The translations under genes and the position numbers were made by a program. From Micromonospora sp. MA102 (GTDB lineage Bacteria; Actinomycetota; Actinomycetes; Mycobacteriales; Micromonosporaceae): 64,000 nt of DNA. This document shows positions 25,137 through 33,244 of the stretch, one piece after another. The notes beneath the pieces are model-generated. The model was not told the origin of the DNA and did no database searches. It was given only the letters and a program-made list of their open reading frames with translations. The stretch spans positions 176,374-240,373 of the forward strand of contig NZ_JAMWEG010000010.1 of assembly GCF_025460765.1 (NCBI RefSeq). Direction: 5' to 3'. Positions within the stretch are counted from its first letter, which is position 1, and every line of letters begins with the position of its first letter.

Positions 25137-26972
25137 GTGCTGGTGGAGATGAGTGTGACCGAGCAGCGTTACCGCGCGGTGCTGGGAGTCCAAGCTGGCC
25201 TGTCCGTGACCGAGGTTGCCGAACGCTTCGGCGTCTCACGTCAGTCCGTGCACCGCTGGTTGGGCTGGTATCACGATCACGGCTTGGACGGTCTGGCTGA
25301 CCGATCGCACCGACCGCATGCGCATCCCGCCCAGACCGCCGCTGAGGTGGAGGCGGTGATCTGCGAGCTGCGCCGCAACCATCCCCGGTGGGGTCAGCGG
25401 CGGTTGCACTACGAGCTGGGCCGCCACGGTTGCCCGGGACCCGTCCCGTCGCTGAGCACCATCTACCGGGTCCTGGTCCGTCACGGGCTCATCGACCCGA
25501 CACCTCGTCGGCGCCGACGAGAGGACTACCGGCGCTGGGAACGCGGCAGGCCGATGGAGCTGTGGCAGATGGACATCGTCGGCGGCATCCAACTCGCTGA
25601 CGGTGGTGAGGCCAAGGTCGTCACCGGCGTCGACGACCACTCCCGCTTCTGCGTCATCGCCCAAGTCGTCCGTCGGGCCACCGGCCGTGCGGTCTGTCTC
25701 GCCTTCGCCGAAGCCCTGCAACGGTTCGGGGTGCCTGAGGAGGTGCTCACAGACAACGGCAAGCAGTTCACCGCCCGGTTCGGTCGCGGCGGCGGGGAGG
25801 TGATGTTCGACCGGATCTGCCGGGAGAACGCCATCACCCACCGGCTGACCAAACCCCGCTCACCCACCACCACCGGCAAGGTCGAGCGATTCCACCAAAC
25901 CCTGCAACGCGAGCTCCTCGACGACGTCGGAGTCTGGGCCAGCCCGGAAGAGGCCCAGGCCGCCATCGACGCTTTCTGGCACGAATACAACACTGAACGA
26001 CCCCACCAGTCCCTCGGGATGGCGTTCCCGGCCGACCGGTTCACCGCCCAGCCGGCCGAGGAGCAGCTGCCGCTGCGGCTTCCGCCAACGCTGGCCACCA
26101 CCATCCCCGCCCCCCGCCGGCCGCTGCCAGCACCACCGGCACCTGCACCATCCGCCGGGCAAGCCGTCGCCCTGGCAGTGCCAGTGCCGAGCGACGACAA
26201 CGTCGACCTGGCCGTGGAGGTCACCCGCCTCGTTCCCGCCTCAGGCAACCTCACCGTCTGCGGACAACAGTTCTGGCTCAGCCCCACCCGAGCCGGACTG
26301 CCGGTCACCCTCTGGGCCGACACCACCGTCGTCCACCTGCTCATCGACGGCGTCCGACTCAAGACCGTCCCGTCCCGGCTCACCCCCGACCACCTGCGCC
26401 AACTCCTCGCCGACGACGGCGCCCCAGCTGGGCCACCACCGATCACCACCGGCCCCGCCCAGGCCGGCGCCCCGATCGAGATCGAACGGCTCGTCAACGC
26501 GACCGGCCTGATCAGCCTCGCCGGCCGGCAACACCCCGTCGGCTACCACTTCGCCGGCAGGCGCGTCACCGTCCGACTCGACCGCGGACTGCTGCAGATC
26601 ACCGCCAACGGCGTCCTGCTACGCAGCCTGCCCAATCCCCTGACACCGGCCGAGGTCGCCCGCATCCGCGACGCCCGCCCTGCCGGACCACCACCGCGGC
26701 CCGCATCTCAGCCGCTGAAAGTCGAACGCCGCGTCAGCTGCCGAGGAGCCCTCGTCATCGCCGGCCAACGCATCCACGTCGGCATCCGCCACGCCGGAGC
26801 GACCCTCACGGTCGAAGCCGCCGACACCACCTTCCGCGTCCACGACGGCGACCAACTCGTCACCGAGGTCGCCCGCACCACCGTCAAGCCGATCGCGCGG
26901 TTCAAGGTCCGCAAACCCGAACCTCCACGGCCGCCTCGCCGCAGCATCACCCCTGGGAGGTCCATGGAGTGA
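25137..26972 (+). CDS. IS481-family transposase with three C-terminal repeat domains
   Basis: A 611-residue DDE transposase. The N-terminal helix-turn-helix is VTEVAERFGVSRQSVHRWL. The catalytic domain has Asp in LWQMDIVGG (about 145), Asp in EVLTDNGKQF (about 204) and Glu in GKVERFHQTLQREL (about 250). The usual family length is 300-420 residues. Here, after a Pro-rich linker, three related segments of about 75 residues follow (from about 356, 447 and 527), each with the pattern VERL-V---G-I-L-G--- and a repeated Val/Leu framework like the beta-barrel at the end of Mu-type transposases. GTG 25137 is chosen; ATG 25149 is possible. Confidence 0.87.
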   Translation: MLVEMSVTEQRYRAVLGVQAGLSVTEVAERFGVSRQSVHRWLGWYHDHGLDGLADRSHRPHAHPAQTAAEVEAVICELRRNHPRWGQRRLHYELGRHGCPGPVPSLSTIYRVLVRHGLIDPTPRRRRREDYRRWERGRPMELWQMDIVGGIQLADGGEAKVVTGVDDHSRFCVIAQVVRRATGRAVCLAFAEALQRFGVPEEVLTDNGKQFTARFGRGGGEVMFDRICRENAITHRLTKPRSPTTTGKVERFHQTLQRELLDDVGVWASPEEAQAAIDAFWHEYNTERPHQSLGMAFPADRFTAQPAEEQLPLRLPPTLATTIPAPRRPLPAPPAPAPSAGQAVALAVPVPSDDNVDLAVEVTRLVPASGNLTVCGQQFWLSPTRAGLPVTLWADTTVVHLLIDGVRLKTVPSRLTPDHLRQLLADDGAPAGPPPITTGPAQAGAPIEIERLVNATGLISLAGRQHPVGYHFAGRRVTVRLDRGLLQITANGVLLRSLPNPLTPAEVARIRDARPAGPPPRPASQPLKVERRVSCRGALVIAGQRIHVGIRHAGATLTVEAADTTFRVHDGDQLVTEVARTTVKPIARFKVRKPEPPRPPRRSITPGRSME

Positions 26973-27315
26973 ACCACCACGGCTCTCCAGCGGTGTCGGC
27001 CGTTGCCGCACCGGACACGGTCACGTTGGAACCATCGACGAAGCAGACCTCCAGGTCACCTGCCTCGCTGACCTGAGCCCGCTCCACCGTCAGGCTGTTC
27101 AGGTCGAGCAACCGGCACACATCTGCCGACGCCGGCAACGCCCGGCTCGACCCGGTAGTCACCCGAACCTGCCACAAGCTGTCGAGATAAAGCCGAGCTT
27201 CACGCGACGGCGCGCTCCCACCGTCGGCAAAGGTGATGAACGGCCAAGCCTGCCGCTCCCCAACCTCAACAACCACGCAACCTGCAAGCTCGTCCGGATC
27301 CACGTCCCTGCCCAC
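26947..27315 (-). CDS. Passenger ORF of the IS element, unknown function
   Basis: A 122-residue soluble protein, beta-rich, starting MGRDVDPDELAGCVVVEVG and including an acidic, Trp-containing C-terminus (VDGSNVTVSGAATADT, EPWWFTPW). It lies inside the element's inverted repeats, antisense to the transposase, whose last 26 bases it overlaps. It resembles small orphan proteins common in actinobacteria (possibly DUF6188; I cannot verify). It is either cargo or the survivor of a gene into which the element inserted. Confidence 0.6.
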   Translation of the reverse strand: MGRDVDPDELAGCVVVEVGERQAWPFITFADGGSAPSREARLYLDSLWQVRVTTGSSRALPASADVCRLLDLNSLTVERAQVSEAGDLEVCFVDGSNVTVSGAATADTAGEPWWFTPWTSQG

Positions 27316-27480
27316 CCCGGAAGCCTCCCAGAGCAGGCTCTCGACGAAAACCGAAGCGTAGTGTCAATATCCACAGCTTCAGAGGAATCACAAGATCGTC
27401 TAGCCGGACGTGTCACGGATCAAGTGACAGCGATCCGTAACGCATCAAGTGGAGCCCGGCAGCTCAGCACCGAGGTGTAC

Positions 27481-27910
27481 GGTCTCGGGACCTGCGTGAC
27501 AGATCGGTATCAGGACCTGGGTGACACTCCGCCAAACTTTCAGAGCCGCACGAACAACAGTGGCAGGCCGCCCACGCGGAGGCACGTTCTCTCAGCGCGC
27601 TCGCGCCCGATCCGGTCGGATGACAATGGTGCTCACTGTCCCGTTGCCCCAGACAGTGGTGTTCAGCAGAGGCCGGCTGGAGCCAGCGCGGAGGCGATAT
27701 CTGCATCGGTGAGGGACACTCGCGGACGATAGCCCAGGGCCGCCTGCCGCGTTTGGTCTATCCCGCGCGGCACCCTTGCCTGCGATCACCTGGTGCCATC
27801 GGCAGCGAACGCACCCGACGCGCATCCTCACCCGCCGGTAGTAACAAGACCGTCTAGCCGGACGTGTCACCCACGTCCCGAGACTGATATGTCACGCAGG
27901 TCCTGAGACC
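27481..27910. mobile_element. 430-bp non-autonomous (MITE-like) element
   Basis: 47-base inverted repeats (27481-27527 and 27864-27910) agree at about 41 positions. Each arm contains the subrepeat GGACCTGSGTGACA or a close variant twice, as in transposase-binding ends. The interior is under 340 bp and has no convincing ORF. The ends differ from those of the neighbouring IS but share the GTGACAC core, so the element was probably mobilised by a related transposase. Confidence 0.68.
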
Positions 27911-28159
27911 CGACAGCTCAGCACCGAGGATGTCCGACTCCGGCTGATGGTTGACACGACGGCCTCGGTTGATGCTCGACATGATCGCTCCGGCGTCGCC
28001 TCGAGCGCGCGACTCGCGGCAGATCCGGTAAACGACAGAGATCGAGAACGGTTCGGGAGGCGAACACGCTGTAGTCCGTCCGCGGGGCTCGTCGCCGCGG
28101 TCCAGCAAGGTGTCGGGGCACCTTGGTCATCAGCAGGACAGGGACGTGGCAAATGTCCT
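27911..28159. other. Gene-free stretch with a third copy of the element flank
   Basis: CTCAGCACCGAGG recurs at 27917 followed by TGTCCGACTCCGG, as at 25063-25089 to the left of the IS, so this is a direct repeat of the IS left flank. Nothing coding is supported up to the NUDIX gene. Confidence 0.5.
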
Positions 28160-28645
28160 TCACCCGTCGGGGTAGGTGACAACTGGCTCCGCTTCCGGAT
28201 CGGAATACGCCCAATGGGCGCCCGGCTGAGCCTGACGGGTGAGGACCGCAACTGACGGCTCCGACAGCGGCCGGTAGGGCAACTCATGAAGCAAGCGGCT
28301 TGCTTCTTCGACGGAGAACCAGCGGGCCTCCTGAATCAGACCATCTGGGTCGCGGACGTGCAGGGCCGGATCCACCACGTCGACGGTGAAGTTCCACACC
28401 CGGCTGACGGTGACTGCTCCGGTCACCGCCGCCGTGCCATGAAGAACGAGGTCCGCGGTTGCGACGACCAGACCTGTCTCCTCGGCCAACTCTCGGCAGG
28501 CGCCCTCAAACGGCGTCTCGTGGTCCTCGATCCGCCCGCTCGGGATGTTCCAGTAGGGGCCGCCCCACCGTGGGTACTCCTCGTACACGAGAACGACTTT
28601 GTCGTCGTGATGTGCGAGAACGCCGGCGTACCGGGACCGACTCAT
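28160..28645 (-). CDS. NUDIX hydrolase
   Basis: A 161-residue NUDIX enzyme with a complete box: GRIEDHETPFEGACRELAEE followed by TGL, matching GX5EX7REUXEEXGU. The surrounding YWNIPSG and VWNFTVDVVDP fit nucleotide-type substrates of the MutT/ADP-ribose class, but the substrate cannot be called. The ATG at 28645 (MSRSRYAGVL) is preferred to an upstream in-frame start. It is the only intact enzyme gene in the right half of the island apart from the transposase, so it is probable cargo. Confidence 0.85.
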   Translation of the reverse strand: MSRSRYAGVLAHHDDKVVLVYEEYPRWGGPYWNIPSGRIEDHETPFEGACRELAEETGLVVATADLVLHGTAAVTGAVTVSRVWNFTVDVVDPALHVRDPDGLIQEARWFSVEEASRLLHELPYRPLSEPSVAVLTRQAQPGAHWAYSDPEAEPVVTYPDG

Positions 28646-28684
28646 GCTTGGCACGGGGGCCATTCAACCTCACCTCAGCACCGC

Positions 28685-28712
28685 GCACGGGCACGGGCAC
28701 GGGCACGGGCAC
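28685..28712. repeat. Hexanucleotide tandem repeat
   Basis: GCACGG repeated 4.7 times just upstream of the NUDIX start on the opposite side; a slippage-prone simple repeat. Confidence 0.85.
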
Positions 28713-28863
28713 GTCACAGCTTTCATCTGCGGCATCAGTGCGTTCCACCGCACCAGTCCTACTGCTTGCCGTCGTAGCCGCGAACCGTCCCGAGCAGCGG
28801 TTTGTGCAGCCCGACCTGATGTGGCGCTGCCGTGAGCGGCGGATGGTTGACGGCTGCATGGCG

Positions 28864-28971
28864 GGCAGCAGACACGCCGACTTCTCGATCACGATGGAGA
28901 TCTACAGCCAGGTCTCATCCAGGGCGACCCGGGAGGCCCTGCGGAAGCTCGGCGAGAGCCTCGATCAATGA
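28864..28971 (+). pseudogene. Tyrosine integrase remnant A (last 35 codons)
   Basis: Only the C-terminal end of a tyrosine recombinase remains: HADFSITMEIYSQVSSRATR then a short helix and a stop. It contains the catalytic Tyr and the preceding His region normally written GHA. Everything upstream is unrelated. It ends 70 bp before the right copy of the 47-bp att repeat, matching the layout of remnant B. Confidence 0.75.
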
Positions 28972-29008
28972 GCCGTTGCAGTACTTCGCTGCTGTACAGG
29001 ATCAGAAA

Positions 29009-29036
29009 AGGCCATCCGGAAGATTCCGAATGGCCT
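29009..29036 (-). terminator. Terminator hairpin downstream of tRNA-Pro
   Basis: AGGCCATCCGGAA (29009-29021) pairs with TTCCGAATGGCCT (29024-29036), 13 bp with one wobble and a 2-base gap, just beyond the tRNA 3' end. Confidence 0.7.
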
Positions 29037-29041
29037 CTGAC

Positions 29042-29120
<79 letters not shown>

Positions 29121-29236
29121 ATGCCCCCGCGCGGCATTCCCCGCGGCAGCCGGTACAGCTTAGCGCAAGATCTACAGACCCGCGCACAGGCCCCACCGCG
29201 TGCCGACCGCCACTCCCCCTGGAGCGTCCTAGGAAA

Positions 29237-29269
29237 GAAGCCGCCGGGGACGGGGTCCCCGGCGGCTTC
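29237..29269 (-). terminator. Terminator of the cmk-der unit
   Basis: GAAGCCGCCGGGGA (29237-29250) pairs perfectly over 14 bp with 29256-29269 across a 5-base loop, 15 bases after the der stop. Confidence 0.85.
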
Positions 29270-29283
29270 TCTCGTAAGGTGGA

Positions 29284-30690
29284 TCAGCCGTGGGCCTTGC
29301 CCCGGCCGCCCGGGCCGAGCTTCTTGCGGGGGCGGACCGAGATGTCGATCGGGCTGCCCTCGAAGCCGAACTCCTCGCGGAGCTTGCGCTCCACGAACCG
29401 CTGGTAGCCGGCGTCGAGCGGGCCGGTGGTGAAGAGCACGAAGCGCGGCGGGGCCACCCCGGCCTGGGTGGCGAAGAGGATGCGCGGGGCCCGGCCGCCG
29501 CGCACCGGGTGCGGGGTGGCCTGGACCAGCGCGGTGAGCCACTGGTTGAGCTGGGCGGTCGGGATGCGGGTCTCCCAGCTGGCCAGGGCCTTGTGCAGCG
29601 CCGGGGCGAGTTTGTCGACCGCCCGGCCGGTCTTCGCCGACAGGTTCAGCCGGATCGCCCAGGGGATGCGGCGCAGCTCCCGGTCGATCTCCTTGTCCAG
29701 GTAGTAGCGCCGGTCGCCGTCGACCAGGTCCCACTTGTTGAACGCGATGACCAGAGCCCGACCGGCCTCCACCACCATGGTGAGGATGCGCTGGTCCTGC
29801 TCGCTGATCACCTCGCTGGAGTCGAGCAGCACCACGGCCACCTCGGCCGCCTCGATCGCCGCGGCGGTGCGCAGGCTGGCGTAGTACTCGGTGCCGCTGG
29901 CCTTGCCGACCCGCTTGCGCAGGCCGGCGGTGTCGACCAGCTGCCAGGTCTCCCCGCCGATCTCCACGAGGCTGTCCACCGGGTCGACGGTGGTGCCGGC
30001 GACCGCGTCGACCACCGCCCGGTCCTCGCCGGAGAAGCGGTTGAGCAGGCTGGACTTGCCGACGTTGGGGCGGCCGACCAGGGCGACGCGGCGCGGGCCG
30101 CGGGGGCGGTTCTCCACGATCTTCGGCGCCTCGGGCAGCGCCGCCATGATGGCGTCGAGCAGGTCGCCGGAGCCACGGCCGTGCAGCGCGGAGACCGGGA
30201 ACGGCTCACCGAGGCCGAGCGACCAGAGCGCAGTGGACTCCATCTCGATGGCGGTGTTGTCGGCCTTGTTCGCGACCAGGATCACCGGCTTGGCGCTGCG
30301 CCGCAGCATCTTCACGGCGGCCTCGTCCACGTCGGTCGAGCCGACCATGGCGTCGACCACGAAGAGCACCACGTCGGCGGTGACGACGGCCGTCTCGGCC
30401 TGGGCGGCGATGGCCGCGGCCCGGTCCTTGGCGTCCGGCTCCCAGCCGCCGGTGTCCACCACGGTGAACGCCCGGCCGTTCCACTGCGCGTCGTACGGCA
30501 CCCGGTCCCGGGTCACGCCGGGGATGTCCTCGACGACCGCCTGGCGGCGGCCGATGATCCGGTTGACCAGCGTCGACTTGCCCACGTTGGGGCGGCCCAC
30601 CACGGCCACCACCGGCTGCGGGCCGGTCGGCTCACCGGGCTCGAGCTCCGGCTCGCGCAGCTCCACCCAACCGCCGAAATCCTCGCTCAT
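29284..30690 (-). CDS. der: Ribosome-assembly GTPase Der (EngA)
   Basis: A 468-residue tandem-GTPase that acts in 50S subunit maturation. The first G domain has VVGRPNVGKSTLVNRI, VDTGGWE and VANKADN. The second has LVGRPNVGKSSLLNRF, VDTAGLRKR and FNKWDLVD. A C-terminal KH-like domain (about 380-460) ends in a basic tail. Length is normal for actinobacteria. The ATG overlaps the cmk stop by 4 bases, so they are coupled. Confidence 0.97.
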   Translation of the reverse strand: MSEDFGGWVELREPELEPGEPTGPQPVVAVVGRPNVGKSTLVNRIIGRRQAVVEDIPGVTRDRVPYDAQWNGRAFTVVDTGGWEPDAKDRAAAIAAQAETAVVTADVVLFVVDAMVGSTDVDEAAVKMLRRSAKPVILVANKADNTAIEMESTALWSLGLGEPFPVSALHGRGSGDLLDAIMAALPEAPKIVENRPRGPRRVALVGRPNVGKSSLLNRFSGEDRAVVDAVAGTTVDPVDSLVEIGGETWQLVDTAGLRKRVGKASGTEYYASLRTAAAIEAAEVAVVLLDSSEVISEQDQRILTMVVEAGRALVIAFNKWDLVDGDRRYYLDKEIDRELRRIPWAIRLNLSAKTGRAVDKLAPALHKALASWETRIPTAQLNQWLTALVQATPHPVRGGRAPRILFATQAGVAPPRFVLFTTGPLDAGYQRFVERKLREEFGFEGSPIDISVRPRKKLGPGGRGKAHG

Positions 30691-31367
30691 GCCACACCCC
30701 GATCGGTGAGCAGCGCGCGCAGCCGGGCGACGACCTCGTCGATGCCCAGCTCGGTGGTGTCCAGCACGACCGCGTCGGGGGCCTGCTGGAGCGGGTTGAC
30801 CTTGCGGGTCGAGTCCAGCTTGTCGCGGCGGGCCAGGTCGGCGGCGGTCGCCGCGACGTCCACGGCGTCCTCGGCGCTGCGCCGCTGGGCGCGGGCCGAC
30901 TCGGAGGCGGTCAGGTAGACCTTCAGGTCGGCGTCGGGCGCCACCACGGAGCCGATGTCGCGGCCCTCGACCACGATCCGGCCGGCGTCGGCGATCATCT
31001 GCCGCTGCCGGGCGACCAGCAGCTCGCGTACCGCGCCCACGGCGGCCACGGCGGAGACCGCGCCGGTCACCTCGGGGCCGCGGATCTCCTTCGCCACGTC
31101 GACGCCGTCGACGGTCACGCCGTACCCCTGGGGGTCGGTGCCGATGCGCAGGTCGGCCTCGCCGGCGACCTTGGCCACCGACTCGGTGTCGATCAAATCG
31201 ACGCCGGAGCGCAGCACCGCCCAGGTGAGCGCCCGGTACATGGCGCCGGTGTCGAGGTAGCGGGCCTCGATGCTGACCGCGAGCCGCCGTGACACGGTGG
31301 ACTTACCCGAACCGGACGGCCCGTCCACAGCGACCACGCAGCGCCCGGCCCGTACGTTTTCCTCCAC
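30687..31367 (-). CDS. cmk: Cytidylate kinase
   Basis: A 226-residue CMP/dCMP kinase. The P-loop is VAVDGPSGSGKSTVSRRLA; the CMP site and LID include YLDTGAMYRALTWA, VVEGRDIGSVVAPDAD and ARRDKLDSTR. It supplies CDP for nucleic acid and lipid precursors. The GTG start gives the normal N-terminus. It is directly upstream of der, an arrangement widely conserved in actinobacteria. Confidence 0.96.
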   Translation of the reverse strand: MEENVRAGRCVVAVDGPSGSGKSTVSRRLAVSIEARYLDTGAMYRALTWAVLRSGVDLIDTESVAKVAGEADLRIGTDPQGYGVTVDGVDVAKEIRGPEVTGAVSAVAAVGAVRELLVARQRQMIADAGRIVVEGRDIGSVVAPDADLKVYLTASESARAQRRSAEDAVDVAATAADLARRDKLDSTRKVNPLQQAPDAVVLDTTELGIDEVVARLRALLTDRGVA

Positions 31368-31541
31368 CGTTGTCCTCCTCAGCCCGTACCTCGCGGGTCG
31401 CCGGCTTGTCCGGCGCCGTTGAGCGGTTGTGTTTCCTCGTCAATCATCCCGCGCCGCGCGGGTCGGCCACGCGCCGTGCCGCCGGAGGGCGACCGCGGGC
31501 CGCGTCGAAGCCTACCGGGACCCGTACCCCGATCGTCGGGG

Positions 31542-32312
31542 TCAGTCACCCACGGCCTTGAACAGGGCGGCGACCTCCGCGTTGGTCAGCCGGCGCAGCC
31601 GCCCGGTGCGCAGGTCGCCGAGCCTGATCGGACCGATCGAGGTACGGACCAGCCGGGACACCGGGTGTCCCACCTCGGCCATCAGGCGCCGGACGATGTG
31701 CTTGCGCCCCTCGTGCAGGGTCAGCTCCACCTGGGCGGTTTTGCCCAGGGTGCCCACCACCTTGAACGAGTCGACCTTCACCGGCCCGTCCTCCAGCTCG
31801 ACGCCGGCCGTCAGCCGCTTGCCCAGGTTGCGCGGGATCGGCCCGGCCACCTCGGCGAGGTAGGTCTTGAGCACCTCGTACGACGGGTGCATGAGCTTGT
31901 GCGCGAGGGTGCCGTCGTTGGTGAGCAGGAGCAGGCCCTCGCTGTCGGCGTCGAGCCGCCCGACGTGGTAGACCCGCTGCTCCAGCCGCGCGCCGATGAA
32001 GTCGGCGAGCTCGGTGCGGCCCTTCTCGTCGGCCATGGTGGTGACCACCCCGCGCGGCTTGTTCATCGCCACGTAGACCAGGCGGACATCGGCCTGGAGC
32101 CGCTCGCCGTCCACGTGGATCACGTCGCGCGCCGGGTCCGCCTTGTCGCCGAGCTGGGCCACGCGGCCGTTGACGGTGACCCGCCGCCGGAAGATCAGGT
32201 CCTCACAGGCACGCCGCGAACCCACCCCCGCGGCGGCGAGCACCTTCTGCAGGCGCTCGGCGCCCTCGTAGACGGGGGCGTCGGGCTTCGGGGCACGGTC
32301 ATCGCGTCGCAT
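31542..32312 (-). CDS. rluB: 23S rRNA pseudouridine synthase (RluB/RsuA family)
   Basis: A 256-residue enzyme with an N-terminal S4 domain (ERLQKVLAAAGVGSRRACED) and the catalytic RsuA-type core containing GRLDADSEGLLLLTNDG, whose Asp is the nucleophile, and LHEGRKHIVRRLMAEVG. The family forms a pseudouridine in 23S rRNA near the peptidyl-transferase centre. ATG 32312 is used; an ATG two codons earlier is possible. It overlaps scpB by 14 bases. Confidence 0.93.
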   Translation of the reverse strand: MRRDDRAPKPDAPVYEGAERLQKVLAAAGVGSRRACEDLIFRRRVTVNGRVAQLGDKADPARDVIHVDGERLQADVRLVYVAMNKPRGVVTTMADEKGRTELADFIGARLEQRVYHVGRLDADSEGLLLLTNDGTLAHKLMHPSYEVLKTYLAEVAGPIPRNLGKRLTAGVELEDGPVKVDSFKVVGTLGKTAQVELTLHEGRKHIVRRLMAEVGHPVSRLVRTSIGPIRLGDLRTGRLRRLTNAEVAALFKAVGD

Positions 32313-33240
32313 CGGCAAGCTCTTCTACGTCGTCGGGGAGGAAGGGGGCCAGGGGCGGCAGGTCGTCCACCGAGTTCAGCCCCAGCTTCTCCAGGAACAT
32401 CGTGGTGGTCCGGTAGAGGAACGCACCGCTGTCCGCTTCGGTGCCGCACTCCTCGACCAGGCCGCGGGACACCAGCGTACGGATCACCCCGTCGCAGTTG
32501 ACGCCCCGGATGGCGGAGATCCGCGACCGGGTCACCGGCTGCTTGTAGGCGATCACCGCGAGGGTCTCCAGCGCGGCCTGGGTCAGCCGGACCGTCTGGC
32601 CCTCCAGTACGAACCGCTCGACGTAGGTCGCGTATTCCGGGCGGGTGTAGAGACGCCAGCCACCCGCGGCCCGGCGCAGCTCGAAGCCGTGCCCGGCGGA
32701 GGTGTAGCCGGCCGCGATCTCGTCGAGCATCGGGCCGATCCGCTCCGGGGACTGTTCGAGGACCTGGGCCAGGGTCAGCTCGCTGACCGGCTGGTCCACC
32801 ACCAGCAGGATCGCCTCCAGCGCGCCGCGCAGCTCGGCGTCGTCCAGCACCGGCGCGGGCTCCGGCTCCGGCGCCGGCCGCCGCCGTCCCCGCTTCCCGG
32901 GTACGCCGCTCCCGCCGCCCTCGCCCTCCGGGTCGCCGGACGCGGCGTCGGGGCCGACCGCCTCGTCGGCGCCCGTGCCCGCCCCGGCCGGTTCCCCCGC
33001 GTCGAAGGCCGCCTCGGGCTCGCCCGCGCTCTCCCCCGTTGGATCTTGGACAGTTTCCGCTCGGGGCGAACGGTACGTGTCCAAGGTCTCCGGTTCGGCA
33101 CCGACGGGCGGCGCCGCGGACGGCTCGGGCTCGGCCGGGGTGTCGCTGGTGGTGGGCTTCGGCGCGGTCGGCCGCTCCCACGGGGGGACCCAGGCGGCTG
33201 CCTGGTCGGCCAACGAATCGCGGCGTTCCTCGTCGCTCAT
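32299..33240 (-). CDS. scpB: Segregation and condensation protein B
   Basis: A 313-residue kleisin partner of SMC. The conserved winged-helix pair is in residues 125-310 (LRGALEAILLVVDQPVSEL, LTQAALETLAVIAYKQPVTR, SAIRGVNCDGVIRTLVSRGL). The first 120 residues are a Pro/Glu/Gly-rich, probably disordered extension absent from short ScpB proteins. It follows scpA by 4 bases and overlaps rluB. Confidence 0.94.
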   Translation of the reverse strand: MSDEERRDSLADQAAAWVPPWERPTAPKPTTSDTPAEPEPSAAPPVGAEPETLDTYRSPRAETVQDPTGESAGEPEAAFDAGEPAGAGTGADEAVGPDAASGDPEGEGGGSGVPGKRGRRRPAPEPEPAPVLDDAELRGALEAILLVVDQPVSELTLAQVLEQSPERIGPMLDEIAAGYTSAGHGFELRRAAGGWRLYTRPEYATYVERFVLEGQTVRLTQAALETLAVIAYKQPVTRSRISAIRGVNCDGVIRTLVSRGLVEECGTEADSGAFLYRTTTMFLEKLGLNSVDDLPPLAPFLPDDVEELADATR

Positions 33241-33244
33241 CGGG

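Larger units (their letters stand above)
25084..27454 (+). mobile_element. IS481-type insertion element with passenger ORF
   Basis: The element is bounded by 45-base imperfect inverted repeats (25084-25128 and 27410-27454) sharing GTGTCAC, ATCAAGTGA and GTAACGCATCAA. It holds a DDE transposase on the plus strand and a small ORF on the minus strand. The sequence CTCAGCACCGAGG occurs in the same orientation just outside each end (25063 and 27463). Exact termini and target duplication could not be fixed by eye. Confidence 0.75.

Noticed and set aside
28685..28712. GCACGG repeat as a phase-variable promoter of the NUDIX gene
   Set aside because: Only 4.7 copies, 40 bp upstream of the start, and no promoter elements are visible around it; reported only as a repeat.
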